From assembly GCF_030551875.1 (NCBI RefSeq), contig NZ_JAUOZU010000007.1:434001-498000 (forward strand): a DNA stretch of 64,000 bases, in the 5' to 3' direction. A model generated the notes under the pieces. The model had not been told where the DNA came from. It ran no database searches and was given only the letters and a program-made list of their open reading frames with translations. The DNA comes from Fluviirhizobium alvei (lineage in GTDB: Bacteria > Pseudomonadota > Alphaproteobacteria > Rhizobiales > Rhizobiaceae). Below, piece after piece: positions 8,707 through 16,777 of the stretch (positions are counted from its first letter, which is position 1; each line of letters opens with the position of its first letter). The translations under genes and the position numbers were made by a program.

Positions 8707-8895
8707 TTACTCCGGAAAGTGACTGACGACGATGAACATGACGGTTCCGATCAGCGTCACCGGAAAGGAGAGGGTAAAGAGGGTCAGCGACAGCGGTTGC
8801 ATGAGCATGACCACGCCGAGCGCGATCAGGCCCGAGGCCAGCATTTCCCATTCGGAGCGGCGGAACCGGCTGAGGCGGGCAAGGAAGTTCATCAT
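8707..8895 (-). CDS. 62-residue membrane protein within the ABC operon
   Basis: The peptide has a short basic N-terminus (RLSRFRR) and two hydrophobic segments, about residues 18-35 and 39-58, so a hairpin-like integral membrane protein is expected. Its ATG overlaps the stop of the upstream permease gene by 4 bases (ATGA), and the next gene starts 3 bases after it, so it is translated as part of the operon. It recalls the small membrane proteins (DUF2160 type) found in some rhizobial glycerol-type importer operons, but I cannot confirm the family. A role as an accessory subunit of the permease is an inference from position. Confidence 0.75.
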   Translation of the reverse strand: MMNFLARLSRFRRSEWEMLASGLIALGVVMLMQPLSLTLFTLSFPVTLIGTVMFIVVSHFPE

Positions 8896-9836
8896 TTGCG
8901 CACGGCTCCGAAGGTGATGCCGCGGAGCAGATGCTTGCGCAGCAAGATGGTGAAGATGACCACGGGCAACAGGAACAGGGTCGCCGCTGCCGCAACGGCC
9001 GGCCAGTCGATGCCGCCGCCAACCGACAGGATTGTCGGGATGAAGGGCGGTGCCGTCTGGGCATTGCCGCTGGTGAGCAGCACCGCGAAGGCATATTCGT
9101 TCCAGGCAAAGATCAGGCAGAAGATCGCAGTCGAGGCGATGCCTGTTGCCGCCTGCGGCAGCACCACCTTGTAGAAGGCCTGAAAGCGGGTGTAGCCATC
9201 GATCAGTGCCGCCTCCTCGTATTCGCGCGGTATTTCGTCGATGAAGCCCTTGAGCAGCCAGACCGACAGCGACAGGTTGACCGCCGTATAGAGCAGGATC
9301 ATGCCGAGATGGGTATCCGACAGGCCGAGCTGGCGGAACATCAGATAGATCGGGATCGCAACGGCAATCGGCGGCATCATGCGTGTCGACAGGATGAAGA
9401 ACAGCAGGTCATCCTTGAGCGGCACCCTGAAGCGGCTGAAGGCGTAGGCTGCGAGCGTTCCGAGGAAGATCGACAGGAATGTCGAGCCGAAGCCGATGAT
9501 GACCGAATTCAGGAACCGCTGTCCGAAGCGCGAGGGACCCGAAATGATCATGCCTCTTTCGCGGGTGATCTTGTCATACCAGGTGGTGGGCGCCGGCAGC
9601 TTTGCGAGTTCTTCCGCCGAGGGGCGCGCCTGCGTCGTGAAGAGGTTCACATAGCCTTCCAGCGTCGGCTGGAAAACGACCTTCGGCGGATAGCTGATCG
9701 AGTCCGGACCGGATTTGAAGCTGGTCGAAATGATCCAGAGCAGTGGAATCAGCGTCACCACCGCGTAGAATCCGACCAGGATGCCGGCAATCCACTTCGA
9801 GGCGGGCGACGGTTCGGTGACGGAATGGGCGCTCAT
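8892..9836 (-). CDS. ABC importer permease, MalG type
   Basis: 314-residue inner-membrane permease with about six transmembrane segments. The EAA loop that docks on the ATPase is visible as EYEEAALIDGYTRFQAFYKV, with the conserved glycine, in the C-terminal half. A large periplasmic insert of about 60 residues follows the first membrane segment. It overlaps the MalF-type permease gene upstream (9833-9836) and the small membrane protein gene downstream by 4 bases each, so translation is coupled. Confidence 0.9.
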   Translation of the reverse strand: MSAHSVTEPSPASKWIAGILVGFYAVVTLIPLLWIISTSFKSGPDSISYPPKVVFQPTLEGYVNLFTTQARPSAEELAKLPAPTTWYDKITRERGMIISGPSRFGQRFLNSVIIGFGSTFLSIFLGTLAAYAFSRFRVPLKDDLLFFILSTRMMPPIAVAIPIYLMFRQLGLSDTHLGMILLYTAVNLSLSVWLLKGFIDEIPREYEEAALIDGYTRFQAFYKVVLPQAATGIASTAIFCLIFAWNEYAFAVLLTSGNAQTAPPFIPTILSVGGGIDWPAVAAAATLFLLPVVIFTILLRKHLLRGITFGAVRK

Positions 9837-10819
9837 CGTTCCTTAACCTTGTTCAGGGCCTTCACGTAGATGGAGGCGAGGCCGAATACCGTGACGAAGA
9901 GGACAATGGCGTAGGCGCTGGAATAGCCGGTTCGCCATTTCTCAAAAGCTTCGCGCTTGAGGTCGATCGAGGCGAGCAGCGTCTCGTCGCCCGGCCCGCC
10001 GCCGGTCAAAAGGACAACGAGATCGAACATGCGGAAATTCTCGATGCCACGGAACAGGACTGCGAGCATCAGGAACGGCAGCGCCATCGGCAGCGTGATC
10101 GTCCAGAACTGCCGCCACTTCGATGCGCGGTCGACTTCCGCTGCCTCATAGATGTAATCGGGGATGGAGCGCAGGCCGGCGAGGCAGATCAGCATGACGA
10201 AGGGCGTCCACATCCATGTATCGACGATAACGATTGCCCAGCGCGCCCAGCCGCCGGGGCCAAGCATCGAGAAACTGTCGGCTGGAATGCCGGTCAGGAA
10301 TTCGACGGCGTAGTTCACGAGACCGATCTGCGGCTGGTAGAGGAAGGTCCAGAAATTGCCGACGACGGCGGGCGAGAGCATCATGGGGATGACGATCAGT
10401 GTCGTCACCAGGTCATTGCCCCTGAACTTGCGGTTGATCAGCCACGCCAGGGAGAAGCCGATCAGCACCTGGAAGACGATCGTCCAGATGAGGAAATGGG
10501 CCGTCGTCTGCATGTTCGCCCAAGTGTCGGCGTCGGTCAGAATTCGAATGTAGTTGCGCAATCCGACCCATTTGACCTCCGCATTCGGCTTGTTCGCGGC
10601 GAAGTTCGTGAAGGACAGGCGGATTGTCCAGATCAGCGGGAAAATATTGATCGACAGAAGCAGGAAGATCGTGGGGGCCACGAAGATCCAGGCAATGGCC
10701 CTGTCGCTCATACCCCGGATTCTCTTTGCGACCGGTTCGGGTGTGGCGCGGGCGAGGCGGTCTGCAGGTGTGTCGATCATCGTCCGGATCCGTGTGACAT
10801 TTGCAAAGGGCAGCCGCAT
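9833..10819 (-). CDS. ABC importer permease, MalF type
   Basis: Inner-membrane permease of about 328 residues with six predicted membrane segments and the EAA-like loop IYEAAEVDRASKWRQFWTI. The start is uncertain: the ATG at 10819 has AAGGAG 11 bases upstream, while the ATG at 10780 (MIDTPADRL) begins closer to family length but has no clear ribosome-binding site. It pairs with the MalG-type permease to form the channel. A GC-rich stem-loop separates it from the binding-protein gene. Confidence 0.88.
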   Translation of the reverse strand: MRLPFANVTRIRTMIDTPADRLARATPEPVAKRIRGMSDRAIAWIFVAPTIFLLLSINIFPLIWTIRLSFTNFAANKPNAEVKWVGLRNYIRILTDADTWANMQTTAHFLIWTIVFQVLIGFSLAWLINRKFRGNDLVTTLIVIPMMLSPAVVGNFWTFLYQPQIGLVNYAVEFLTGIPADSFSMLGPGGWARWAIVIVDTWMWTPFVMLICLAGLRSIPDYIYEAAEVDRASKWRQFWTITLPMALPFLMLAVLFRGIENFRMFDLVVLLTGGGPGDETLLASIDLKREAFEKWRTGYSSAYAIVLFVTVFGLASIYVKALNKVKER

Positions 10820-10910
10820 GCCATGGCTGGCTCCTTCAGGCACCAAGGCAAGGCGCGGGCTGCGCCGGCGGGCTTCGGGGTTTCAGAGAGGTGCCGGCTG
10901 GCTTCGGGTT

Positions 10911-10933
10911 CTTCCCCGGCCTTGCCGGGGAAG
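10911..10933 (-). other. intercistronic stem-loop after the binding-protein gene
   Basis: CTTCCCCGGC, a 3-nt loop and GCCGGGGAAG make a perfect 10-bp stem, with no T-run after it on the leftward transcript. It lies 25 bases past the binding-protein stop. Such stems often stabilise the upstream message so that the binding protein is made in excess; that role is inferred here. Confidence 0.65.
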
Positions 10934-10958
10934 AGATTGGGGCCGGGCCCTTCTCAGG

Positions 10959-12302
10959 TCAGAGCTTGCCTTCGTCCTCGAAGGTTTCCTTCCAGTCGGC
11001 GATCAGTCCGTCCAGCGCTTCCTTCGCAGTGCCATTGCCCGCGACGACATAGTCATGGAACCGCTTCTGCGATGCCTGCAGGAGCGTCGCATAGGACGGC
11101 TCGGCCCAGAAATCCTTCACAATCGCCATACTGTCGAGGAAGGTCTGCGCATAGGGCTGGCTCTTTGCGAAGTCGGGGGATTCGACCACGGCACGCAGGC
11201 ACGAGAAACCGCCCATGGACCACCATTTGTCCTGCACGTCCTTCTGGGCGAACCACTTGATATAGGCCAGGGCGCCGTCCATGTTGTCAGTATTGGCGAC
11301 GATCGAGATGCCCTGACCGCCGAGCTGGGCGAACTTCTCGCCGCCGGGGCCGGCCGGATTGACGAGGTAGCCGGTCTTGCCTTTGCCAACATTCGGATCG
11401 GCCTCGAAGCCCGGCCAGGTGAAGGCAAAGTTCATCTGCATGGCGACCTGGCCTGACTTGTAGGCGTCGATGCCTTCGCCCATGTAGGTGTTGGACGTGC
11501 CCGGCGCGACGCAGCAATCATAGAGCGACTTGTAGAATTCGAGGCCTTTCACGGCGCCTTCCGAATTGACGAAGCCTTCCATGTCGTAGGGCTTTTGCGG
11601 GTTTTCATACTTGAAGCCGTAGCTGTAGAGCACGTCCATCACGCCCATCGTGATGCCTTCCGAGCCACGCTCGGTATAGATCGAGGCGCCATAGACGGTC
11701 TTGCCGTCGATCTGGCGGCCCTGGAAGAATTCGGCGACCTGCTTCAGTTCGTCGAAGGTGGCCGGCGGCGTCAGGTCGCGACCAAACTTCTCCTTGAAGG
11801 CTGCCTGGATTTCAGGGCGTTCGAACCAGTCCTTGCGGTAGGTCCAGCCGACAACGTCACCGAAGGCAGGCAGAGACCAGTAGTTCGGCGTGTTCTTCGG
11901 CCATTCGGAATAGCCGGTGACGGTCGCCGGCACGAAGGCATCCATCTTGATGCCTTCCTTGTCGAAGAAGTCGTTGAGCTTCACATACCAGCCGTTCTCG
12001 GCCGCGCCGCCAATCCACTGGCTGTCGCCGATCATGAGGTCGCAAAGCTTGCCACCCGAATTGAGTTCATTGAGCATGCGATCGGCGAAGTTCGGCCACG
12101 GCACGAACTCGAATTTCATCTTGATGCCGGACGATGCCTCGAAGTCCTTGCTGAGTTCGACCAGCGCGTTTGCCGGGTCCCATGCAGCCCAGCAGAGTGT
12201 CAGTTCCTTTTCGTCGGCATGCGCCGCGAGAGCGCCGAAGCTCATTGAAGATACAACCGTTCCGGCAGCAAGCAGGCCTTTCACGTAAAGCGATTTCATC
12301 AT
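10959..12302 (-). CDS. ABC importer periplasmic substrate-binding protein
   Basis: 447 residues, extracellular solute-binding protein family 1. A Sec signal peptide covers residues 1-29 (cleavage after AHA, before DE). The mature protein begins with LTLCWAAWDPANALVELSKDF, the usual first strand and helix of sugar-binding proteins, and later shows GEGIDAYKSGQVAM and QGISIVANT, typical of the family. GGGAGGA stands 5 bases before the ATG. It is the first gene of the operon and divergent from the LacI-type regulator. The ligand cannot be read from sequence; the kinase at the operon end points to dihydroxyacetone or a precursor such as a polyol or sugar. Confidence 0.9.
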   Translation of the reverse strand: MMKSLYVKGLLAAGTVVSSMSFGALAAHADEKELTLCWAAWDPANALVELSKDFEASSGIKMKFEFVPWPNFADRMLNELNSGGKLCDLMIGDSQWIGGAAENGWYVKLNDFFDKEGIKMDAFVPATVTGYSEWPKNTPNYWSLPAFGDVVGWTYRKDWFERPEIQAAFKEKFGRDLTPPATFDELKQVAEFFQGRQIDGKTVYGASIYTERGSEGITMGVMDVLYSYGFKYENPQKPYDMEGFVNSEGAVKGLEFYKSLYDCCVAPGTSNTYMGEGIDAYKSGQVAMQMNFAFTWPGFEADPNVGKGKTGYLVNPAGPGGEKFAQLGGQGISIVANTDNMDGALAYIKWFAQKDVQDKWWSMGGFSCLRAVVESPDFAKSQPYAQTFLDSMAIVKDFWAEPSYATLLQASQKRFHDYVVAGNGTAKEALDGLIADWKETFEDEGKL

Positions 12303-12315
12303 GTCATCCTCCCAG

Positions 12316-12341
12316 CGCCGTCCGGTCTCCTGCGGACGGCG
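12316..12341 (-). other. 5' UTR hairpin just upstream of the binding-protein gene
   Basis: CGCCGTCCG and CGGACGGCG form a perfect 9-bp stem with an 8-nt loop (CAGGAGAC on the transcript), ending a few bases before the Shine-Dalgarno sequence. It could shape translation initiation or mRNA stability. The loop holds an AGGAG that resembles a ribosome-binding site but is too far from the start to act as one. Confidence 0.5.
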
Positions 12342-12449
12342 AAACGCCCTTGCGGGCCAAATGCCGGCTGCGGACCCTCATCCCTCGCCGACCTCCTCCA
12401 GCGGAACGGGCCGCAATCGCTCGCGCTTCCCAGAACCGAGGGCGACGTT

Positions 12450-12501
12450 AATTGATGTGCGCACCTCAAAGCAAGCTATTTTTGAGGTGCGCACATCAAT
12501 T
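12450..12501. promoter_or_regulatory. dual operator: perfect inverted repeat between LacI gene and importer operon
   Basis: Two 21-bp arms, 12450-12470 and 12481-12501, are exact reverse complements with a 10-bp spacer. Each arm contains the near-palindrome GATGTGCGCACCTC (core GTGCGCAC), the size expected of a LacI-family operator, so this is probably a pair of operators about three helical turns apart, one serving each divergent promoter. A TTGATG in each arm could be the -35 element of the promoter reading across the repeat. The regulator gene begins 62 bases to the right. Confidence 0.75.
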
Positions 12502-12562
12502 CTTGCATTCTGCTGCATTTTGAAGGAAAGCTGTGCGGGGAAGAAATCAGCAGGAAGGCATT

Positions 12563-13585
12563 ATGCGTCCAACAGCGAAGGATCTGGCCGAGGCTGCGGG
12601 CGTCAGTCTTGCGACCGTCGACCGTGTCTTGAACGACCGGCCGAACGTGAGCCCGAAGGCCGCTCGGCTGGTCAACGACGCTATTGAACGGATCGGCTTC
12701 GTGCGCAACCCGGCAGCCGTCAGCCTTGCGCGCAGCAAGCGATACCGCTTCCTCTTCCTGCTGCCGGCCAGCGGCGATCTATATCTTGCTGAACTTCTGC
12801 GCCATGTGGAAGAACTGACCGCCGCGCTGAAAGGCGACCTGACCGAAATCACCTGCCGCCAGATTGCGGCTGACGATGCGCATGGTGTGGCGAAGCTCCT
12901 CTCGGGCCTCGACAAGGAGGCTGTTGACGGTGTTGCGTTGATGGCACCCGAGTCGCCACAGGTGCGCGATGCGATGGCCCGGCTTCTGGAGCGCAATATC
13001 AAGGTTGTGCAGTTTCTCTCCGGTCAGGAAAAACTTCCCGAGGCTGATTTCGTTGGCATCGACAACCTCGCGGCAGGCGCAACCGCCGGCAAGCTGATGG
13101 GCATGCTTGCAGGACCGCAGCCAGGAAAAGTCCTGGTCATTGCCGAAACCATGCAGTCGCTCGACAGCATTCAGCGTCGCCTCGGTTTCGATCAAGTCAT
13201 CAACAGCGCTTTTCCGCACCTTACCTGCCTGCCCTCGATCGAAACCCATGCCGACGAGGCGCGCACGCGGCAGGTGGTTGGTCGCGTGCTGGCCGGCAAT
13301 CGCGATGTGGCCGGCATCTATGTGTTGAGTTCGGAGGCGCGGGTGCCGATCCTTGCTGCTGCCGGAAATGTAGAACTCAGCCGCATTGCCGTGGTGGTGC
13401 ATGAGCGGACGCCCTTTACCGAGCAGGCGCTACGCGACGACCTGATCGATGCCGTGATCGCGCAGGATCCGGGCCATGCAGTGCGCAGCGCCATTCGCAT
13501 CATGCGCGCCCGATCAGACGCCCGTGAGCCGCTCGCAGCACAGGAAAAGATCCGCATCGAAATCCTGCTCAAGGAAAACCTGTGA
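12563..13585 (+). CDS. LacI-family transcriptional regulator
   Basis: 340 residues. The N-terminal helix-turn-helix reads TAKDLAEAAGVSLATVDRVLN, with the LacI-type hinge helix NPAAVSLARSKR. The rest is a periplasmic-binding-protein-like ligand domain (VGIDNLAAGATAGKLMG). I chose the ATG at 12563 because AGGAAGG lies just upstream and residue 2 onward matches the family start; an earlier in-frame ATG at 12533 lacks both. It is divergent from the importer/kinase operon and most likely represses it until the imported compound or a product binds. Autoregulation is likely since the dual operator also covers its own promoter. Confidence 0.9.
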   Translation: MRPTAKDLAEAAGVSLATVDRVLNDRPNVSPKAARLVNDAIERIGFVRNPAAVSLARSKRYRFLFLLPASGDLYLAELLRHVEELTAALKGDLTEITCRQIAADDAHGVAKLLSGLDKEAVDGVALMAPESPQVRDAMARLLERNIKVVQFLSGQEKLPEADFVGIDNLAAGATAGKLMGMLAGPQPGKVLVIAETMQSLDSIQRRLGFDQVINSAFPHLTCLPSIETHADEARTRQVVGRVLAGNRDVAGIYVLSSEARVPILAAAGNVELSRIAVVVHERTPFTEQALRDDLIDAVIAQDPGHAVRSAIRIMRARSDAREPLAAQEKIRIEILLKENL

Positions 13586-13942
13586 GACGAGAAGGGGCAA
13601 ATTCTCCCCTGTTGCTTTCTTTCTCTCGGATGTTGCAGACTGAGTACCGCCATCCATCGCAGAATGACCATGAGCATCACCCTCGGTCGGCTGGCCCGAC
13701 TCTAGGGTCAGACTCATCGAGGTTTGGAGCGTGGTAAGCTGGAAAATCGTTCGGTTTTAAAAGCAGATCCGAAGATGGATCGACCATCCATCGGGTATCT
13801 CCGACGCCAAACCGGGAAATGGCACGAACCGGCTTGACACCGCGACTTCGATCACCGCTGCGCTTTGAATCTGTAACCCTTCGGTAACCAGCACCTTCGC
13901 TCAGCTATTTTCCGCTTGCGATTTCAACCGCACCAGAAATGC
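13586..13942. other. intergenic region after the LacI gene, nothing firm
   Basis: The stretch follows the regulator stop. A 5-bp GGGG/CCCC-type hairpin near 13590-13610 followed by a T-rich run may end the regulator transcript but is too weak to call. No coding frame is convincing; GC content falls around 13740-13770. Confidence 0.4.
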
Positions 13943-13966
13943 AAAAAGCCCCGGCGAACCGAGGCT
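13943..13966 (-). terminator. terminator of tRNA-Gly
   Basis: Read leftwards, AGCCTCGG, a TTCG tetraloop and CCGGGGCT form an 8-bp stem (one G-T pair) followed by TTTTT. It starts 22 bases past the CCA end of the tRNA. Confidence 0.85.
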
Positions 13967-13987
13967 ATCAAGCGTCTTTTGGAAAAT

Positions 13988-14062
13988 TGGAGCGGGCGAA
14001 GGGATTCGAACCCTCGACCCCAACCTTGGCAAGGTTGTGCTCTACCCCTGAGCTACACCCGC
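13988..14062 (-). tRNA. tRNA-Gly (anticodon GCC)
   Basis: The leftward sequence begins GCGGGTGTAGCTCAG, has the anticodon arm with TTGCCAA in the loop (anticodon GCC), a T arm with GGTTCGAATCC, and ends with CGCCCGC closing the acceptor stem, discriminator T and an encoded CCA. All four arms pair. It is a stand-alone gene with its own terminator. Confidence 0.97.
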
Positions 14063-14309
14063 TCACTTACGACGATCCGGGGTAGGCTGGACCGAAGTTC
14101 GCTGCCGTTCCGGCGGCGACGGGGGCTATATGGCCCAAGCCATTTTGAAATGCAACAGGGAAATGACATTTTCTCTCAGAAAAAATACAAAAACATTCCA
14201 TCTATTTGTTTTGTATGAATTTTTTGATCACAAAAGAAAACGCCGCGCCATTGCGGACCGAAGGGAACAGGGATATCAAGGCGCCACAACAGCCTCAGGA
14301 GTCGCCACC

Positions 14310-14819
14310 ATGGATGCAAGTTCGCCCAGCAAAGCGGAAGACCTTTTCCAGTTCCTCGATACGCTCGGCATTGCCTACCAGAACAAGCAACATGCGCCGG
14401 TTTTCACGGTCGCAGAATCGGTCGCGCTGCGCGACGAGATCCCCGGTGGCCATACGAAGAACCTGTTCCTGAAGGACAAGAAGGACCAGTATTTCCTGCT
14501 AACAGTCGAGGAAAATGCCACGGTGGATCTGAAGACCGTGCATACGATCGTCGGCGGCGCTTCGAAATTCTCCTTCGGCAAGCCGGAAAAGCTGATGGAA
14601 TATCTCGGCGTCATCCCCGGCGCAGTGACCGCGTTCGGCGTCTTCAACGACAAGGGCAACAATGTCACCATCGTTCTCGATGCCGATCTGATGGAAAACG
14701 AGATCATCAACTGCCATCCGTTGCAAAACGATGCGACGACCTCGATCCGGCGCGAGGATCTCATCCGCTTCATCGAGGCAACCGGTCACAAGGCGAATGT
14801 CTTGAAAGTCACGGTTTGA
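14310..14819 (+). CDS. proX: prolyl-tRNA editing deacylase (YbaK/ProX type)
   Basis: 169-residue free-standing editing domain that hydrolyses mischarged Pro-tRNA (Ala-tRNA-Pro for ProX). The family pattern is clear: the conserved lysine in GHTKNLFLKDKK, the strand YFLLTV, SFGKPEKLMEYLGVIPGAV and the C-terminal NDATTSIRREDLIRFIEATGH. AGGAG lies 9 bases before the ATG; a longer upstream open frame has no conserved content. It is followed after 64 bases by the thioredoxin-TPR gene in the same direction. Confidence 0.9.
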   Translation: MDASSPSKAEDLFQFLDTLGIAYQNKQHAPVFTVAESVALRDEIPGGHTKNLFLKDKKDQYFLLTVEENATVDLKTVHTIVGGASKFSFGKPEKLMEYLGVIPGAVTAFGVFNDKGNNVTIVLDADLMENEIINCHPLQNDATTSIRREDLIRFIEATGHKANVLKVTV

Positions 14820-14883
14820 CATACGACATTGGGGCAGGATATTCCGGCTTTGACGGGCCGCCAATCATTGTGGAGACGAAATC

Positions 14884-15849
14884 ATGACCGGCTATGACAA
14901 TCCTTTCGGGGCCAGCTTCGGCAACCAGATGACCGCCTCCGCCAACAATGGTGCGGCCAAGGGCGACCATATCAAGGATACGACGACGGCCGGCTTCCAG
15001 AAGGACGTGCTCGAAGCCTCGATGGCGCAGCCGGTTCTGGTGGATTTCTGGGCCCCCTGGTGCGGCCCCTGTCGCCAGCTGACCCCCGTGATCGAAAAGG
15101 TGGTCAACGAGGCCAAGGGCAAGGTCAAGCTCGTCAAGATGAACATCGATGACCATCCGGCGATTCCCGGCCAGCTCGGCATCCAGTCCATTCCGGCCGT
15201 CGTCGCTTTCGTCGGTGGCCGGCCGGTCGATGGTTTCATGGGTGCGCTGCCGGAGAGCCAGGTCCGCGCCTTCATCGACAAGATCGGTGGCGCAGGCCCT
15301 GCCGGGGCCGATGACCAGGCCGAACAGATTGCCGCCGTGCTCGAACAGGGCAAGGCTGCCCTTGCCGCCGGTGACATCAACACCGCCGCCGATATGTTCG
15401 GCGCCATCATGCAGGCTGATCCGGAGAATCTCGGCGCCCTTGCCGGCATGGCGGAATGCATGATTGCCGCCGGACAGTGGGAACGGGCGCGCGATCTTCT
15501 CGCCGCTCTGACCGACGAGCAGAAGAAGGATGCCGCCATCGGCGTTCTCTCCGCCCGTCTGGCGCAGATCGAGGAAGCCCGCAAGCTCGGCGACCCGCGC
15601 GCGCTCGAACATGAGCTGGCGCTCAACCCGGATCATCACGAAGCGCGGATGAAGCTCGCCAAGATCCTCAATGTCGAAGGCGACAAGGACGGGGCCGTCG
15701 AGCATCTGTTCTACATCATGAAAAAGGATCGCTCCTTCGACGATGATGGCGCGCGCCGCCAGCTGCTGCAGTTCTTCGAGGCCTGGGGCCCTAAGGATCC
15801 GGCAACTATTTCGGCACGCCGGCGTCTTTCCGCCGTCCTGTTTTCTTGA
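14884..15849 (+). CDS. ybbN: thioredoxin-domain co-chaperone, YbbN/CnoX type
   Basis: 321 residues. A thioredoxin domain spans about residues 30-140 with the active site WCGPC (Cys60 and Cys63) and the cis-proline region IQSIPAVVAF. The C-terminal two thirds are TPR-like helices (AAGDINTAADMFGAIMQADPENLGALAGMAEC). YbbN/CnoX proteins hold unfolded substrates and pass them to DnaK or GroEL under oxidative stress; the E. coli form has SXXC, whereas this keeps both cysteines, so redox activity is possible. GAGACG precedes the start. Confidence 0.9.
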   Translation: MTGYDNPFGASFGNQMTASANNGAAKGDHIKDTTTAGFQKDVLEASMAQPVLVDFWAPWCGPCRQLTPVIEKVVNEAKGKVKLVKMNIDDHPAIPGQLGIQSIPAVVAFVGGRPVDGFMGALPESQVRAFIDKIGGAGPAGADDQAEQIAAVLEQGKAALAAGDINTAADMFGAIMQADPENLGALAGMAECMIAAGQWERARDLLAALTDEQKKDAAIGVLSARLAQIEEARKLGDPRALEHELALNPDHHEARMKLAKILNVEGDKDGAVEHLFYIMKKDRSFDDDGARRQLLQFFEAWGPKDPATISARRRLSAVLFS

Positions 15850-15899
15850 AGGCCGGCTGGTAGAAACCTATATGCTGGGCATCGCAAAGAGGAGATGCC

Positions 15900-16574
15900 A
15901 TGCAAGTCGGTAACGCCCGCTATCTCGGAGAAAGCGACCTTCCAAAGACCCTGGGCATCTTTCCGCTGACCGGGGTCCTGCTGCTCTCCGGGGGCCATCT
16001 GCCTCTCAATGTCTTCGAACCGCGCTATCTCGCGCTGATTGACGATGCGCTCAAGGGCGATCGCCTGATCGGTCTCGTTCAGCCGGTTTTCTCGGAAGAG
16101 GCCGAAAGCCCCGCGGGCAACCCGGCCCTCTGCCAGGTGGGCACGATCGGGCGCATCACCACCTTCGGTGAAACAGGCGATGGCCGCTATGTGATCGATG
16201 TGAGCGGCGTCTGCCGGTTTCGTCTGATCGATGAACTGCCGCAGACCGAACCGTTCCGTCGCGTGCGCATCGCTCCCTTCATCAAGGATCTGAGCGAACC
16301 GGATGATGATCCGTCGGTCGATCGCGAAGGTCTGCTCACGGCGTTTCGCAGCTATCTCGATGCCCACAAGCTCGAGGTGGACTGGGATGCGGTGACGCGG
16401 ACCCCGAACCGCAAGCTCGTCAACTCGCTCTCCATGATGGCGCCGTTCAGCCCGCGCGAAAAGCAGGCGTTGCTCGAAGCCAACGACCTGAAGACGCGCG
16501 CAGAGACGCTGGTGGCCATGACCGAGATCGTGCTGGCAAAAGCCTTCGGCGATGGCCTCAAGACCCTGCAGTGA
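15900..16574 (+). CDS. Lon N-terminal (LON substrate-binding) domain protein
   Basis: 224-residue stand-alone LON domain without the ATPase or protease parts of Lon. The family start [38 protein letters not shown] is nearly complete, followed by [11 protein letters not shown] and [24 protein letters not shown] lies about 5 bases upstream. Such proteins are common in alphaproteobacteria; the function is not established but peptide or protein binding is expected. It lies between ybbN and the Trm112 gene in one rightward run, which hints at a protein-quality or translation link. Confidence 0.88.
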   Translation: MQVGNARYLGESDLPKTLGIFPLTGVLLLSGGHLPLNVFEPRYLALIDDALKGDRLIGLVQPVFSEEAESPAGNPALCQVGTIGRITTFGETGDGRYVIDVSGVCRFRLIDELPQTEPFRRVRIAPFIKDLSEPDDDPSVDREGLLTAFRSYLDAHKLEVDWDAVTRTPNRKLVNSLSMMAPFSPREKQALLEANDLKTRAETLVAMTEIVLAKAFGDGLKTLQ

Positions 16575-16579
16575 TTGTC

Positions 16580-16768
16580 ATGGACGAGAATATCTCAAAA
16601 CCCGACCCGAAAATGCTGGAGTTGCTGGTCTGCCCGCTCACCAAAGGCCGGTTGACCTGGGACCGCGAACGCAATGAACTCGTCTCGGCCAAGGCCCGGC
16701 TCGCCTTCCCGATCCGCGACGGCATCCCAATCATGCTCGAATCGGAAGCGCGAAGGCTTGACGAATAG
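16580..16768 (+). CDS. Trm112 family protein (UPF0434)
   Basis: 62 residues with the family core [14 protein letters not shown], then [13 protein letters not shown]. The ATG at 16580 gives the usual family start ([11 protein letters not shown]); a GTG at 16571 overlapping the upstream stop is the alternative. Trm112 proteins act as small activators of methyltransferases in eukaryotes and archaea; the bacterial role is little known. The gene is 5 bases after the LON-domain gene and converges on nadD with a 9-base gap. Confidence 0.88.
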   Translation: MDENISKPDPKMLELLVCPLTKGRLTWDRERNELVSAKARLAFPIRDGIPIMLESEARRLDE

Positions 16769-16777
16769 CCAACGGCT

